The notes beneath the pieces are model-generated. The model was not told the DNA's origin and did no database searches. It was given only the letters and a program-made list of their open reading frames with translations. Below, in pieces: positions 44,417 through 54,817 of a stretch of 64,000 nt of DNA (positions are counted from its first letter, which is position 1; every line of letters starts with the position of its first letter). The stretch is from positions 124,001 through 188,000 of the forward strand of contig NZ_JAFKRG010000034.1 of the NCBI RefSeq assembly GCF_019038415.1, read 5' to 3'. The DNA is from Synechococcus sp. CCY 9618. Its GTDB lineage: Bacteria; Cyanobacteriota; Cyanobacteriia; PCC-6307; Cyanobiaceae. The position numbers and the translations under genes were made by a program.

Positions 44417-47400
44417 TCAGGCGCTGAAATAGCGGGCCTGGCTGTGCAGGGCCACCAGTGCCGTAGTGCTCTGCTCCGGCTCCAGCTGGTCGCTTTCGTC
44501 CATGGTCAGGCCAATGCGACCGGCGCCGAGCCAGGCGAGCTGCTGGCGGGAATCCGCCACGTTCGGGCAGGCGGGATAGCCGAAGGAGTAACGGCTGCCG
44601 CGGTAGCGCTGGGCCAGCACATCGCGCAGGGCCGAGGGCTCCTCGGCCTCAAAACCCATCTCCCGGCGGATACGGGCGTGGGTCCATTCCGCCAGCGCTT
44701 CGGCCATCTGGACCGCCAGACCGTGGAAGTAGAGATAGTCGCTGTAGCGGTCGGCCCGGAACAGCTCCTGGGCGAAGCTCGTAGCCCGCTCCCCCATGGT
44801 GACGGCCTGCATGGGCAGCACATCCATGGGGCGGACCGATCCCTGCTGGGAGGGGACGACGTCCTGGTAGAAGTCGGCGACGCAGTAACGGTTGCCGCCC
44901 CGCTGGCGCGGCAGAACGAAGCGGCCCAGCTCGGGACCCGCTCCGGCCGGTGCGCTGCCTGGCGCCATCGCGCCGGGATCGAACACCACCAGCCCATTGC
45001 CCTCGCGGCCGCAGGGGAAGTACCCATAGGCGACCCGGGGGGTGAGCAGCTGCTCGTCGCGGCAGCGGGCCAGCCAGTTCTGAAGCACGGGCTCGGCCTT
45101 GTCCGCCAGCATCGCCTCGTACTCCTGACGGCTCTGCTGCTGGGTCTTGCGCAGCTGCCACTGGCCTGCGAACAGGGCGTTGCGATCCAGGAAGGCGAAC
45201 ACCTCATCAAGGTCGATGGCCGCTTCCGTCAGCACCTCGGTGCCCCAGAAGGGAGGTGCGAGTGCCGGCTCGACGGGGACCGCTTCGGAGCGATGATCGG
45301 GGGCTGCCGGGGCTGGTTCAGGGGCTGAAGCGTCCCGACGGTCCGTTGCGGCGGCCTCGGTCTGATCAGGCAAGGCGGCCGTCGCATCATCCGGCGCGTC
45401 GCCGGGGTGGCTGCTGAAGCCCAGCCCCTCGGGGGCCCCGTCGAGGAATCCCGTCCGGTCGTCCCAGCGGCCGGCCGCCTTGGCCTCCATCAGGGCGTCC
45501 ATGAAGCGCAGGTCGGCGAAGGCATCGCGGCCGTAGACCACCTGACCCTGATAGGCCGCACGGCAGTCACCGTTCACAAACCGGGGGGTGAGGGCCGCAC
45601 CGCCGAGAATCACCGGCGCCGTGATGCCGACCTGGTTGAAGGATTCAAGATTGTCCTTCATGAAGGCGGTGGATTTCACCAGCAGCCCGCTCATGGCGAT
45701 GCAGTCGGCCCCGTGCCGCTGCTGGGCCTCGACGATCGCATCAACGCTCTGCTTGATACCCAGATTGATCACCTCGTAGCCGTTGTTGGTGAGGATGATG
45801 TCCACCAGATTCTTGCCGATGTCGTGCACATCGCCCTTGACTGTGGCGATCAGGAACTTGCCCTTGCTGCTGGATTCGCCTTCCTTCCGCTCCATGTGCG
45901 GTTCGAGAAAGGCCACGGCAGCTTTCATGGTCTCGGCGCTCTGCAGCACGAAGGGCAACTGCATCTGGCCGGAGCCGAACAGCTCGCCCACCACCTTCAT
46001 GCCATCGAGCAGGAAGGTGTTGATGATCTGGAGCGGTGGATAGGCCGTCAGTGCCTCCTGGAGTGCCGGCTCCAGACCGATGCGTTCGCCGTCGATGATG
46101 TGCTGTCTGAGCCTCTCCTCAAGGGGCAGATCGGCCAGGGAGGGTCCCGAGGCCCGCGCCTCCTTCGCACTCACCCCCTCGAACAGGGTGGTGAGCACGG
46201 TGAGGGGATCGTGGACGCAGATGTCTCCCTCGAAACGACGCCGGTCGTGGATCAGATCGCGGCAGATCTGCTGGTGCTCCTCGCTGATCTTCGCCAAGGG
46301 CAGGATCTTCGCCGGGCTGACGATCGCCGCATCCATGCCCGCATCGCAGCAGTCGTGCAGGAAGACGGAATTGAGCACGATTCGGGCCGCCGGGGAGAGG
46401 CCGAAGCTGACGTTGCTGACCCCCAGCAGCACATGCACCCCGGGAAGGTCAGTGCGGATCCGGCGGATCGCCTCGATCGTGGCGGCAGCGTTGGCCCGGT
46501 CCTCCTCGATGCCCGTGGAGATGGGCAGGGCGAGGGGGTCATAGAAGATCTCGTGGGCGGGAATGCCGTACTCCAGAGCATCCCGGTAGGCTCGCTGGGC
46601 GATGGCGAACTTGCGCTCGGCGCTGCGGGCCATGCCCTCCTCATCGATGGTGCCCACCACCACACCGGCCCCATAGGACCTGGCCAGTTCAAGCACCTTG
46701 AAGAAGCGCTCGTCACCGTCTTCGTAATTGGTGGAATTGAGAATGCACTTGCCCCCTGCCACCTTCAAGCCGGCTTCCATCTTCTGCCATTCGGTGGAAT
46801 CCAGCATCAGCGGCAGGTTCACGTTCGTCACCAGCCGGCCGACCAGTTCGTGCATGTCCCTGACGCCATCGCGACCGACGTAATCGACGTTGACATCGAG
46901 CACATGGGCGTTCTCCTTCACCTGGCCCCGGGCCACGGCCACCAGGCCGTCCCAGTCCTCGTCATTGAGCAGATCGCGCACTTTCTTCGAGCCGCTGGCA
47001 TTGAGCCGCTCACCGATGATCAGGAAGGAGTTGTCCTGGAGGTAGGGGGTGACGCCGTAGATCGAGGCCACTGCGGGCTCGTAGTGCAGGGGCGGGCGCT
47101 CCAGGCGCTGCTCCGGCCGACGCACCTGCCGCGGAGCGGGCTGGAGGCCGGCGGCGAGCTCGGCCAGGGCTCCGATGTGGGCTGGGGTGGTACCGCAGCA
47201 GCCGCCGATCACCTGCACCCCCAGATCCTCGACGAAGTGCATCAACTGCATCTTCATCTCGGTGGGGGTGAGTCGGTAATGGGCCACGCCACCGATGTTC
47301 TCCGGCAGTCCCGCATTGGGGATGCAGCTCACCACGAAAGGACTGTGCTCACTGAGGTAGCGAACGTGTTGCTTCATCTGCTCCGGTCCCGTGGCGCAGT

Positions 47401-48112
47401 TGAGGCCCAGGACGTCGATCGGGAAAGGTTCGAGGATCGCCACCACCGCGGCGATGTCGGAGCCGACCAGCATGGTGCCGGTGGTCTCCATGGTGACGGA
47501 CACCATCAGGGGCCGGCGCTCCCCGGCGGCGGCGAAGGCCTCTTCGATGCCCTGAAGGGCGGCCTTGATCTGCAGCACGTCCTGGCAGGTCTCGACGATG
47601 AACAGGTCGACGTCGCCGGCGATCAGGCCCTCGGCCTGCTCCCGGAACGAAGCCTTCATTGAGTCGAAGTCGATGTGGCCGAGGGTGGGCAACTTGGTGG
47701 TGGGACCCATCGACCCCGCCACGAAACGGGGCTTCTGCGGTGTGCTGAAGGCGGCGGCCATTTCCCTGGCCAGTTCCGCCGCCCGGCGGTTGATCGCGAA
47801 CGCCTGATCCTCGAGGCCGTACTCGGCCAGCACGATCGAAGCCGCCCCGAAGGTGTCCGTTTCGATCACGTCACAGCCTGCCTCCAGAAACTGGCGATGC
47901 ACGGCCTGAACCGCATCGGGCCGGGTGAAGACCAGGTTCTCGTTGCAGCCTTCCAGGGCCGCACCACCGAAATCCTCCGCCGTCAGCCCCATCTCCTGCA
48001 GTGAGGTGCCGGTGGCGCCGTCGAACACGAGCACCGGACGCCCCGGTCCGTGCAGCCGCTCGAGGAAGCCGATGCGGTCGGTGGGGCGATGGAGGGCGAC
48101 GGTGACGACCAT
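44417..48112 (-). CDS. metH: Cobalamin-dependent methionine synthase
   Basis: Methylates homocysteine with methyltetrahydrofolate through methylcobalamin. The 1231-residue protein has the full modular order: homocysteine domain (about 10-330; zinc cysteines in LGLNCATGP and GGCCGTTP), folate-binding domain (about 360-620; [16 protein letters not shown]), the B12-binding cap and core (about 660-890; GDVHDIGKN gives the cobalt-ligating His), and a C-terminal reactivation domain (about 1000-1190; FGYPACPN). A linker of about 80 residues rich in Ala, Pro, Asp and Glu joins the last two. It overlaps ilvE by four bases (ATGA). Confidence 0.97.
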   Translation of the reverse strand: MVVTVALHRPTDRIGFLERLHGPGRPVLVFDGATGTSLQEMGLTAEDFGGAALEGCNENLVFTRPDAVQAVHRQFLEAGCDVIETDTFGAASIVLAEYGLEDQAFAINRRAAELAREMAAAFSTPQKPRFVAGSMGPTTKLPTLGHIDFDSMKASFREQAEGLIAGDVDLFIVETCQDVLQIKAALQGIEEAFAAAGERRPLMVSVTMETTGTMLVGSDIAAVVAILEPFPIDVLGLNCATGPEQMKQHVRYLSEHSPFVVSCIPNAGLPENIGGVAHYRLTPTEMKMQLMHFVEDLGVQVIGGCCGTTPAHIGALAELAAGLQPAPRQVRRPEQRLERPPLHYEPAVASIYGVTPYLQDNSFLIIGERLNASGSKKVRDLLNDEDWDGLVAVARGQVKENAHVLDVNVDYVGRDGVRDMHELVGRLVTNVNLPLMLDSTEWQKMEAGLKVAGGKCILNSTNYEDGDERFFKVLELARSYGAGVVVGTIDEEGMARSAERKFAIAQRAYRDALEYGIPAHEIFYDPLALPISTGIEEDRANAAATIEAIRRIRTDLPGVHVLLGVSNVSFGLSPAARIVLNSVFLHDCCDAGMDAAIVSPAKILPLAKISEEHQQICRDLIHDRRRFEGDICVHDPLTVLTTLFEGVSAKEARASGPSLADLPLEERLRQHIIDGERIGLEPALQEALTAYPPLQIINTFLLDGMKVVGELFGSGQMQLPFVLQSAETMKAAVAFLEPHMERKEGESSSKGKFLIATVKGDVHDIGKNLVDIILTNNGYEVINLGIKQSVDAIVEAQQRHGADCIAMSGLLVKSTAFMKDNLESFNQVGITAPVILGGAALTPRFVNGDCRAAYQGQVVYGRDAFADLRFMDALMEAKAAGRWDDRTGFLDGAPEGLGFSSHPGDAPDDATAALPDQTEAAATDRRDASAPEPAPAAPDHRSEAVPVEPALAPPFWGTEVLTEAAIDLDEVFAFLDRNALFAGQWQLRKTQQQSRQEYEAMLADKAEPVLQNWLARCRDEQLLTPRVAYGYFPCGREGNGLVVFDPGAMAPGSAPAGAGPELGRFVLPRQRGGNRYCVADFYQDVVPSQQGSVRPMDVLPMQAVTMGERATSFAQELFRADRYSDYLYFHGLAVQMAEALAEWTHARIRREMGFEAEEPSALRDVLAQRYRGSRYSFGYPACPNVADSRQQLAWLGAGRIGLTMDESDQLEPEQSTTALVALHSQARYFSA

Positions 48113-49029
48113 CAGGCGTCGATGCGGATGCGGGTGACCCAGTGGTCATAGGCGGGATCGCGCCCCTCCGTGATCGCCGTGAGGCGCTCGCGCAGACGCT
48201 CCATCACCGGCCGGTGGCTGGAGAGATCGGTGGATTCGATCCGACGCACGGGGGTGACCCGCGCCGCCGTGCCGCTCAGGAACACCTCGTCCGCCACCAT
48301 CAGTTCGGTCTTGTCGACCGCGCGCTCGAGCACGGGGATGTCCATGGAACGGGCCAGTTCCATGATGCTGGCGCGGGTGATGCCCTCGAGGATGTCCTGG
48401 TCGACGCCCGGGGTGATCAGCACGCCGTCGCGGACGAGGAACAGATTCATGCCGCTGGCCTCGCTCACCTTGCCGCGGCTGTTGAGCAGCAGCGCCTCAT
48501 CGAAGCCGCTCTTGACCGCTTCGGTCTTGGCCAGGGAACTGGTGATGTAGGCACCGCTGATCTTGCCCCGCAGGGGCAGGGAGCGATCCTCCTGGCGGCA
48601 CCAGCTGCTGATCCGGCAGCTCACCCCCTCGGGGGAGAGGTAGTCGCCCATCTCGATGCCGTAGATCAGGAAATCGGTCTGGATGTTGTGCAGTCGGGGG
48701 GCAATGCCCAGATCGCTGGTGTAGACGAAGGGCCGCAGATAGACCGGGCAGGTGGGCCGGTTGGCCTCCAGGAACGCGCGGATGGCGCTGTGGATCGTCT
48801 CCTCCGCCAGCTCGGTGAGCAGCAGCCGGGCGCTCTGGCTCAGACGCCGGGCGTGTCGATCGGCGCGGAACAGCAGGATCTCGCCGGGGTCGGCGGGATT
48901 GGGGAGGGCCCGCATACCGCCGAAGGCACCCGTGCCGTAGTGGAGGGCGTGGGTGGCCACCGACAGGGTGGCGTCGGCGAAGGGGACGCATTGTCCGCCG
49001 AACCAGGCATAGGGCAGGAACTGGTGCAT
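48112..49029 (-). CDS. ilvE: Branched-chain amino acid aminotransferase
   Basis: Makes leucine, isoleucine and valine from their 2-keto acids with glutamate, using PLP. The 305-residue class IV aminotransferase has [27 protein letters not shown], the PLP-lysine region [20 protein letters not shown], and [11 protein letters not shown] and [12 protein letters not shown]. It is transcribed away from cobN, with 53 bp between starts, and overlaps the start of metH by ATGA. Confidence 0.95.
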   Translation of the reverse strand: MHQFLPYAWFGGQCVPFADATLSVATHALHYGTGAFGGMRALPNPADPGEILLFRADRHARRLSQSARLLLTELAEETIHSAIRAFLEANRPTCPVYLRPFVYTSDLGIAPRLHNIQTDFLIYGIEMGDYLSPEGVSCRISSWCRQEDRSLPLRGKISGAYITSSLAKTEAVKSGFDEALLLNSRGKVSEASGMNLFLVRDGVLITPGVDQDILEGITRASIMELARSMDIPVLERAVDKTELMVADEVFLSGTAARVTPVRRIESTDLSSHRPVMERLRERLTAITEGRDPAYDHWVTRIRIDA

Positions 49030-49082
49030 GGAAGGCGGTGGCGATGGAGCGATCTTCTCATCGCGTTCGGCAGGATGGGGGG

Positions 49083-52000
49083 ATGCATCGACTCGCGTCC
49101 ATACCAGGCGACAGGACGGAGGATGGGGGGGACCTGTTCGTGGAGCAGCCGCCGGCGCCGGTGGTGCTGCTCAGCAGCGCCGACACCGACCTGCTGGCCG
49201 TGGCCCAGCTGCTGGAGGCCGAACCCGACCTGCTGCCGGTGGCGCTGCGTGCCCTGAACCTCTCCGCCCTGCAGCACCCGGCGGTGATCGACCACTACAT
49301 GGCCACCTCCCTGGCCACTGCCCGGCTGGTGGTGGTGCGCCTGCTGGGGGGACGGGGCCACTGGAGCTACGGGCTCGAATGTCTGCGGCACTGGGCCGCC
49401 TCCGGCCAGGGCCGCCAGCTGCTCGTGCTGGCCGGCACCGCGGAGGAGGACAGGGCGCTCTCGGCCCTCGGAACCATCGACGGTCCCCTGGCCACGGCGC
49501 TGGCCGGCTGCCTGCGGGAGGGGGGGGCGGCCAACCTGCGCCTGCTGCTGCGGAGCCTGGTCGCCCTGCTCGAAGGGGAACATCCGGAGGCGCCCCGGCC
49601 CCAACCCGCCGCCGATCCCCTGCCGCACGACTGGGGCACCGAACCGGGCTCCCGGGTGGGGGTGATTCTCTACCGAGCTCTCTGGCAGGCGGGCGACCTG
49701 GCCCTGATGGAGGCGATTCTGTCGGCCCTGCGCGCTCAGGGGCTCTGTCCCAGGGCCCTGTGGGTGAGCAGCCTGCGGGACAGCGCCGTGCAGCGGGGCG
49801 TTGGAGACCTGCTGCAGAGGGAGGGGGTGCAGGCGGTGCTCTGCGGCACGGGTTTCGCATCGGTGTCCTTCGAGGCGGCCGGCCTGGGGGCTCCCCTGTG
49901 GGAGCGGCTGGACGTGCCGGTGCTGCAGGTGCTCTGCAGCGGCCGTCCCCGCGAAGCCTGGGAGCGGAGCAGCATCGGCCTGGCGCCCCTCGACCTCAGC
50001 CTCCAGGTGGCCCTGCCTGAACTGGACGGACGCCTCACGACCCGGGTGGGGGCCTTCAAGGAAAGGGTCGCCACCAGCGATGCCCTGGCGACCGCCCTGC
50101 ATCGCTACGCGCCCGACGGCGAGCGACTGGACTGGATCGCCCAGCTCACCGCCGCCTGGATCGACCTGCGCCGCACGCCGGCCGGGGAGCGCCGGGTGGC
50201 GCTGGTGCTGGCCAACTATCCCAACCGCAACAGCCGACTGGCCAACGGGGTGGGACTGGACACCCCGGCCAGCGCCGCGCTGATGCTGGGCTGGCTGACA
50301 GACGCCGGCTATGACCTGGGCCCGGCGGGGGACCTGCCGGCGGATGGCGATAGCCTCATCCACCGGCTCCTGGAGGGCCGCAGCAACGATCCCGAGAGCG
50401 GCCACCGGGCTCCCCTGGCCCACCTGCCCCTGGACGCCTACCAGACCTGGTACGCCACCCTCCCCAGTGAGGGGCGCCGGCGGCTAGAAGCGGTCTGGGG
50501 GCCGCCCGAGACAGATGGGGGCCTGGAGCGGGTGGCCGCAGATGGCGGCGGGGCGGCAGCGGCCTTCCCGGTGCGCGGCCTGCGTTTCGGCCGGGTGCTG
50601 CTGCTGATCCAGCCGGAGCGTGGCTACGAACGGGATCCGAGCCTCAGCTACCACAGCCCTGACCTGCCGCCCACCCATGCCTACCTGGCCCAGTACCTGT
50701 GGCTGCGACAGACCTTCGGGGCCCAGGCCGTGGTGCACGTGGGCAAGCACGGCAATCTGGAATGGCTACCCGGCAAGGGCCTGGGCCTCTCCCGGGACTG
50801 CTATCCGGAATGGGCCCTGGGCCCGGTGCCCCATCTCTATCCCTTCATCGTCAACGACCCTGGCGAGGGCAGCCAGGCCAAACGCCGGGCCCAGGCGGTG
50901 ATCCTCGACCACCTCACCCCGCCCCTGGGCCGGGCCGGCCTGCATGGAGATCTCCAGGCCCTGGAAACCCTGCTGGACGAGTACTGGGAGGCGAGGCAGC
51001 TGGGCAGCGAACGGGCGTCGCTGCTGCGGGATCGGCTCGGCGACCTGCTGGAGGGTCTGCGTCTGCCAGCGGGGGGCAGCGGGGGCCGGCAGTCCCCGCT
51101 GGACGGGCTGGAGGCCCGGCTGGAGGCTGCCGACGGCTACCTCTGCGAACTCAAGGAAGCCCAGATCCGCCTCGGCCTGCACACCTTCGGCACCCTGCCT
51201 CCGGAGGGCCTGCTGGCCGAACTGCTGCTCTGCCTGGCCCGGGCCCCCCAGGCCGGCCAGCCCGGTCTCACCCAGGCCCTGGCTGAGGATCTGGGCCTGG
51301 ATCTTGACCCCTGGGCCGATCCGGAGGAGACACCGCTGAGCACCGCCGACCGCCTCCGGCTCGCACCCCACGGGGAACCAGGACAGGCCCTGCGCCACGG
51401 GGGCGACGCGGTGGCCCTGCTGGAGGACCGGGCCCTGGCGCTGGTGAGGGGCGAGCTGGAGGAGCAGGCCCCCGATCCACTCCTCCTGCCAGGCCGGGCC
51501 ACCGGGCGCGCCCTGGCCCATCTGCGGCGGGCCCTGCTGCCCCCGCTGCTGGCCTGCGGCGAAGCGGAGCGCCAGTCCCTGCTCACCGCACTGGCCGGTG
51601 GCCGCATCGCCGCCGGACCCTCGGGCGCTCCGACCCGTGGAAGGCCCGACCTGCTGCCCACCGGCCGCAACTTCTACAGCGTGGATCTGCGCGGTCTGCC
51701 GACGGAGGCCGCCTGGGACCTGGGCCGACGCAGCGCCGAGCTGCTGGTCCAGCTCCACCTCCAGGAGGAAGGGGAGGACCTGCGCAGCCTGGCCCTCTCG
51801 GTGTGGGGCACCGCCACCATGCGCAACGGCGGCGAGGACATCGGCCAGGCCCTGGCCCTGATGGGCGTGCGTCCGGTATGGGACGGGCCCACCCGCCGGC
51901 TGGTGGACGTGGAGGTGATCCCCCTGAGCCTGCTGCAACGGCCCCGGGTGGACGTGACCCTGCGCATCTCCGGGCTGTTCCGCGACGCCTTTCCCCAGCT

Positions 52001-52847
52001 GGTGGGCTGGTTCAACAGGGCCTCCCGGCTGGTGGCCAACCTGGAGGAGGAGGGGGAAGCCAACCCCCTGGCGGCCTCGGCCCGGCTGGAAGGGGAATGG
52101 GGGCGGATCTACGGGTCGGCCCCCGGGGCCTACGGGGCAGGCCTGCAGGGGCTGATCGATGGCGGCCACTGGGAGGAGCGGGGCGATCTGGGGGAGGCGT
52201 TCCTCAACTGGAGCGCCTGGCGCTACGACGGCGATGCCACCGACGCGGCCAGCGGCGGGGCGATCAGGGCCACGCCGGACCGCAGCGGCCTGGAGCGGCG
52301 GCTGGAGCAGGTGCAGGTGGTGCTTCACAACCAGGACAACCGGGAGCACGACCTGCTGGATTCCGACGACTACTACCAGTTCCAGGGGGGCCTCAGTGCC
52401 GCAGCCGAGAAGCTCCAGGGCCGGGCCCCGGCCCTCTGGTTCGGAGACCATTCCCGCAGCCAGCGGCCCCGGATGCACCGGCTGGAGCGGGAATTCGACA
52501 AGGTGCTGCGCTCACGGCTGCTCAACCCCCGCTGGATCGAGGCCATGCGGGGCCACGGCTACAAGGGAGGCTTCGAGATGGCCGCCAGCCTGGATTACCT
52601 GTTCGCCTACGACGCCAGCACCGGCCGGGTGCCCGACTGGGGCTACGGAGCCCTCAGCGAGGCGTGGCTGGAAGACCCCGAGGTGCGGGAGTTTCTGGGC
52701 CGCAGCAACCCCTGGGCCCTGCGGGACATGGCCGAGCGGCTGCTGGAAGCCCACCACCGCGGACTGTGGGAGGGGGCTGACGCCACCCGGCTGGAGCGGC
52801 TCAGGCAACTGGTGCTGGAGAGCGAGAGCCTGGTGGAGCACCGCTGA
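49083..52847 (+). CDS. cobN: Cobaltochelatase subunit CobN
   Basis: The large subunit of the ATP-dependent chelatase that inserts cobalt into hydrogenobyrinic acid diamide in the aerobic cobalamin pathway. The 1254-residue protein is in the CobN/ChlH family, with LVLANYPNRNSRLANGVGLD, YHSPDLPPTHAYLAQYLWLR, VVHVGKHGNLEWLPGKGLGL (the metal/porphyrin His region), DVTLRISGLFRDAFPQLVGW and ARALWFGDHSRSQRPRMHRL (read LWFGDHSRSQRPR). It could also serve in chlorophyll chelation (ChlH), but the length and GLGLSRDCYPEWALGP favour CobN. I start at ATG 49083; an earlier GTG or ATG is not excluded. Confidence 0.93.
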   Translation: MHRLASIPGDRTEDGGDLFVEQPPAPVVLLSSADTDLLAVAQLLEAEPDLLPVALRALNLSALQHPAVIDHYMATSLATARLVVVRLLGGRGHWSYGLECLRHWAASGQGRQLLVLAGTAEEDRALSALGTIDGPLATALAGCLREGGAANLRLLLRSLVALLEGEHPEAPRPQPAADPLPHDWGTEPGSRVGVILYRALWQAGDLALMEAILSALRAQGLCPRALWVSSLRDSAVQRGVGDLLQREGVQAVLCGTGFASVSFEAAGLGAPLWERLDVPVLQVLCSGRPREAWERSSIGLAPLDLSLQVALPELDGRLTTRVGAFKERVATSDALATALHRYAPDGERLDWIAQLTAAWIDLRRTPAGERRVALVLANYPNRNSRLANGVGLDTPASAALMLGWLTDAGYDLGPAGDLPADGDSLIHRLLEGRSNDPESGHRAPLAHLPLDAYQTWYATLPSEGRRRLEAVWGPPETDGGLERVAADGGGAAAAFPVRGLRFGRVLLLIQPERGYERDPSLSYHSPDLPPTHAYLAQYLWLRQTFGAQAVVHVGKHGNLEWLPGKGLGLSRDCYPEWALGPVPHLYPFIVNDPGEGSQAKRRAQAVILDHLTPPLGRAGLHGDLQALETLLDEYWEARQLGSERASLLRDRLGDLLEGLRLPAGGSGGRQSPLDGLEARLEAADGYLCELKEAQIRLGLHTFGTLPPEGLLAELLLCLARAPQAGQPGLTQALAEDLGLDLDPWADPEETPLSTADRLRLAPHGEPGQALRHGGDAVALLEDRALALVRGELEEQAPDPLLLPGRATGRALAHLRRALLPPLLACGEAERQSLLTALAGGRIAAGPSGAPTRGRPDLLPTGRNFYSVDLRGLPTEAAWDLGRRSAELLVQLHLQEEGEDLRSLALSVWGTATMRNGGEDIGQALALMGVRPVWDGPTRRLVDVEVIPLSLLQRPRVDVTLRISGLFRDAFPQLVGWFNRASRLVANLEEEGEANPLAASARLEGEWGRIYGSAPGAYGAGLQGLIDGGHWEERGDLGEAFLNWSAWRYDGDATDAASGGAIRATPDRSGLERRLEQVQVVLHNQDNREHDLLDSDDYYQFQGGLSAAAEKLQGRAPALWFGDHSRSQRPRMHRLEREFDKVLRSRLLNPRWIEAMRGHGYKGGFEMAASLDYLFAYDASTGRVPDWGYGALSEAWLEDPEVREFLGRSNPWALRDMAERLLEAHHRGLWEGADATRLERLRQLVLESESLVEHR

Positions 52848-52913
52848 AACAGCTCCAGGCCTGACGTCCGGGGCTGCTGAAGTCTGGGCGGGATGGCGGC
52901 CCTCAGGCGAAGG

Positions 52914-53450
52914 TCAGAGATCGAGATCCCTGACCATGGAGCGGAACGGATCGGTGGTGCCCGGCTTGGCGGCCTGCTGGGTGATCTGCGGCTGACCTTC
53001 TGCCGCCGCCTCCTTCTGCTTCTTCGCCGCTGCCGAGCCTCCAGGAAGATTGGTGCCGGTGACGGCGGTGCCCTTCAACCGCTGACCCAGCTCGGCGGGG
53101 GTCATCTGCTGGGCGAAGGTCTTCTTGACGGGCTTGGGCACCCCTCCGGTGAGGTTCACCGAACCCTGCTCGGTGGCCTGGATGCCGGCCAGTCCGGGGG
53201 TCATCTTCTCGACCCGCGCCTCCATCGAGGCCACCTCCGCGATCATCTCCTTGTCGCCGGGGCTGTCGGCGTTGCCGGGGAAGGTGTGGCGGATCGTGTT
53301 CGACCGCTTCATGAACTTCACATCCCCGAGGCTGGAGGAGGACTCGGGATCGAGGAAGAAGGTTTCGGCCTTGGGCTTCGGCTTGGCGGAGCCGGCGGGT
53401 TTGGTCACCGACTCGGCGCGGGAACCGAACAGACGATCGAACAGACCCAT
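52914..53450 (-). CDS. Conserved protein of unknown function, 178 aa
   Basis: Starting at ATG 53450, 178 residues: MGLFDRLFGSRAESVTKPAG, then a Lys/Pro-rich linker and a conserved core (AETFFLDPESSSSLGDVKFM, KRSNTIRHTFPGNADSPGDK) resembling a conserved cyanobacterial family. The C-terminal third is Ala/Gln/Lys-rich, probably disordered. The MGLFDRLFG start resembles short amphipathic N-termini of membrane-associated proteins. A TTG at 53522 would extend it by 24 residues over the PHP gene. Function not known. Confidence 0.68.
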   Translation of the reverse strand: MGLFDRLFGSRAESVTKPAGSAKPKPKAETFFLDPESSSSLGDVKFMKRSNTIRHTFPGNADSPGDKEMIAEVASMEARVEKMTPGLAGIQATEQGSVNLTGGVPKPVKKTFAQQMTPAELGQRLKGTAVTGTNLPGGSAAAKKQKEAAAEGQPQITQQAAKPGTTDPFRSMVRDLDL

Positions 53451-53479
53451 CGACGCAAGGTGGTATGTGTCAGCAAACC

Positions 53480-54145
53480 CTAGCGGCCGCGGAGCACCAG
53501 ACCATGGGTATCCGTACCGCAACTCATCAAAAGGCCACGTCGCTCGAGGTCGGCGGCGATCGCTTCACAGACCAGCGGCGTCGGCTGCCAGCGGGGCTGC
53601 ATGCCGTAGTCGTACCAGACCTCCGCCCCGTCGAAGCCCAGATCCGCCGCTGCCGCGATCAGAAGCTGGTGGGGCAGCCGGTAGCGGGCGGGGTGAGCCA
53701 GCAGCGCCAGTCCCCCCGCGGCCCGGATCGCCTTCACCACCGCCGGGGCCCGCAGGGCCGGCCCCACCACGGAGCTGCCCTGCAGGTAGGGATCGAGGGT
53801 GGGGTGGCTCTCGGCGAAGCCCAGGCCGAGCACGTGCACCAGGCAGCCCTCCAGCAGGCAGCTGATCTCCACGCCTCGCCACAGGGTGGGAGCCGGCTCC
53901 CCCCGCCGGCGGCGTTCGTCGAAGGCGGCCTCGATGGCCCCATGGGCCGCCAGGGCATGGTGATCGGTGACCGCCAGGTGCTCCAGGCCGATGGCGAGGG
54001 CCTCGGCGGCCAGATCCCCGGGCTGGAGGCTGCCGTCGCTGCAGATGGTGTGGCAGTGGAAGTTGAAGCGCTCCGGGCAGCTGTCGGCCCGTACCCGGCG
54101 CAGCACCGGCGTGAGCGGATGGGCGAGGGCTTCAGGCCGCAGCAC
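53480..54145 (-). CDS. PHP-domain phosphoesterase-like protein
   Basis: A 221-residue PHP-domain protein. Metal-binding motifs FHCHTICSDGS, LAVTDHHALAA, GVEISCLLEG, LLAHPARYRLP and CGTDTHGLV carry the expected His, Asp and Glu ligands. Free-standing PHP proteins of this class often hydrolyse nucleotides or phosphoesters (as in the YciV/RNase AM group), so an RNA or nucleotide substrate is possible. I chose the GTG at 54145; it overlaps the end of hemJ by 14 bases, which suggests co-translation. Confidence 0.87.
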   Translation of the reverse strand: MLRPEALAHPLTPVLRRVRADSCPERFNFHCHTICSDGSLQPGDLAAEALAIGLEHLAVTDHHALAAHGAIEAAFDERRRRGEPAPTLWRGVEISCLLEGCLVHVLGLGFAESHPTLDPYLQGSSVVGPALRAPAVVKAIRAAGGLALLAHPARYRLPHQLLIAAAADLGFDGAEVWYDYGMQPRWQPTPLVCEAIAADLERRGLLMSCGTDTHGLVLRGR

Positions 54146-54749
54146 GACTGCTCTCCTGCTGGGCCATCCGTTCGCTTCGAAGCCTCCGCCAGCGGGCATA
54201 GAACTGGATCGAAGCGGCCATGAACACCACCAGGGCCACCAGGAACCAGGTGGCGGCGCCGGTGGGGAACTGGCCCTTGAACACCACCAGCATCACCACC
54301 AGCACCAGCAGCAGAGTGGGCAGTTCGTTGAGGGCCCGCAGCTGACGGCCGCTCCAGCGGCATTCGCCGCGCTGCAGCTGGCCCATCAGCCGATAGCAGA
54401 AGGCGTGGTAGGCCAGCAGGGCCACCACCACGGCCAGCTTGGCGTGCATCCAGCCCTGCTTCAGCCAGAGAGGTTCCACCAGCAGCAGGCCCACGGCCAT
54501 CGCCACCGCCACCACCATCCCGGGGGTGGTGATGATGTTGGCCAGCCGCCGCTCCATCAGCCCGTACTGGGCCTCGAAGGCCCCCTTCAGGGGGGGCTCC
54601 AGTTCGGCCGCTTCGACGTGGTAGATGAACAGCCGCACCAGATAGAAGAGGCCGGCGAACCACACGACCACGCCGACGATGTGCAGGGTCTTGAACCAGA
54701 GATAGGCCTCAGGCGGCCAGCTCAGGGCCAGGAGCAGCGGGGAGGTCAT
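54132..54749 (-). CDS. hemJ: Protoporphyrinogen IX oxidase, HemJ type
   Basis: The penultimate heme/chlorophyll enzyme of many cyanobacteria. The 205-residue membrane protein has four or five helices and the HemJ marks: FKTLHIVGVVVWFAGLFYLV with the heme-ligand-type His, ERRLANIITTPGMVVAVAMA, MHAKLAVVVALLAYHAFCYR and LRALNELPTLLLVLVVMLVV. It fits the tetrapyrrole theme with cobN and apcD elsewhere in the window. It overlaps the PHP gene by 14 bases. Confidence 0.95.
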   Translation of the reverse strand: MTSPLLLALSWPPEAYLWFKTLHIVGVVVWFAGLFYLVRLFIYHVEAAELEPPLKGAFEAQYGLMERRLANIITTPGMVVAVAMAVGLLLVEPLWLKQGWMHAKLAVVVALLAYHAFCYRLMGQLQRGECRWSGRQLRALNELPTLLLVLVVMLVVFKGQFPTGAATWFLVALVVFMAASIQFYARWRRLRSERMAQQESSRAAA

Positions 54750-54817
54750 GGCTGGGAGGTCATGGCGGAGAGCCTGGCGCTGGCCAGGGAACGCGGGCGG
54801 GGCGGCGGACCGTCAAG

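Noticed and set aside
45407-47662. Long plus-strand open frame antisense to metH
   Set aside because: It mirrors the metH codons and shows no family motif.
48990-49100. Cobalamin riboswitch between ilvE and cobN
   Set aside because: The gap between starts is only 53 bp and no B12-box-like conserved sequence was seen, so I do not call one.
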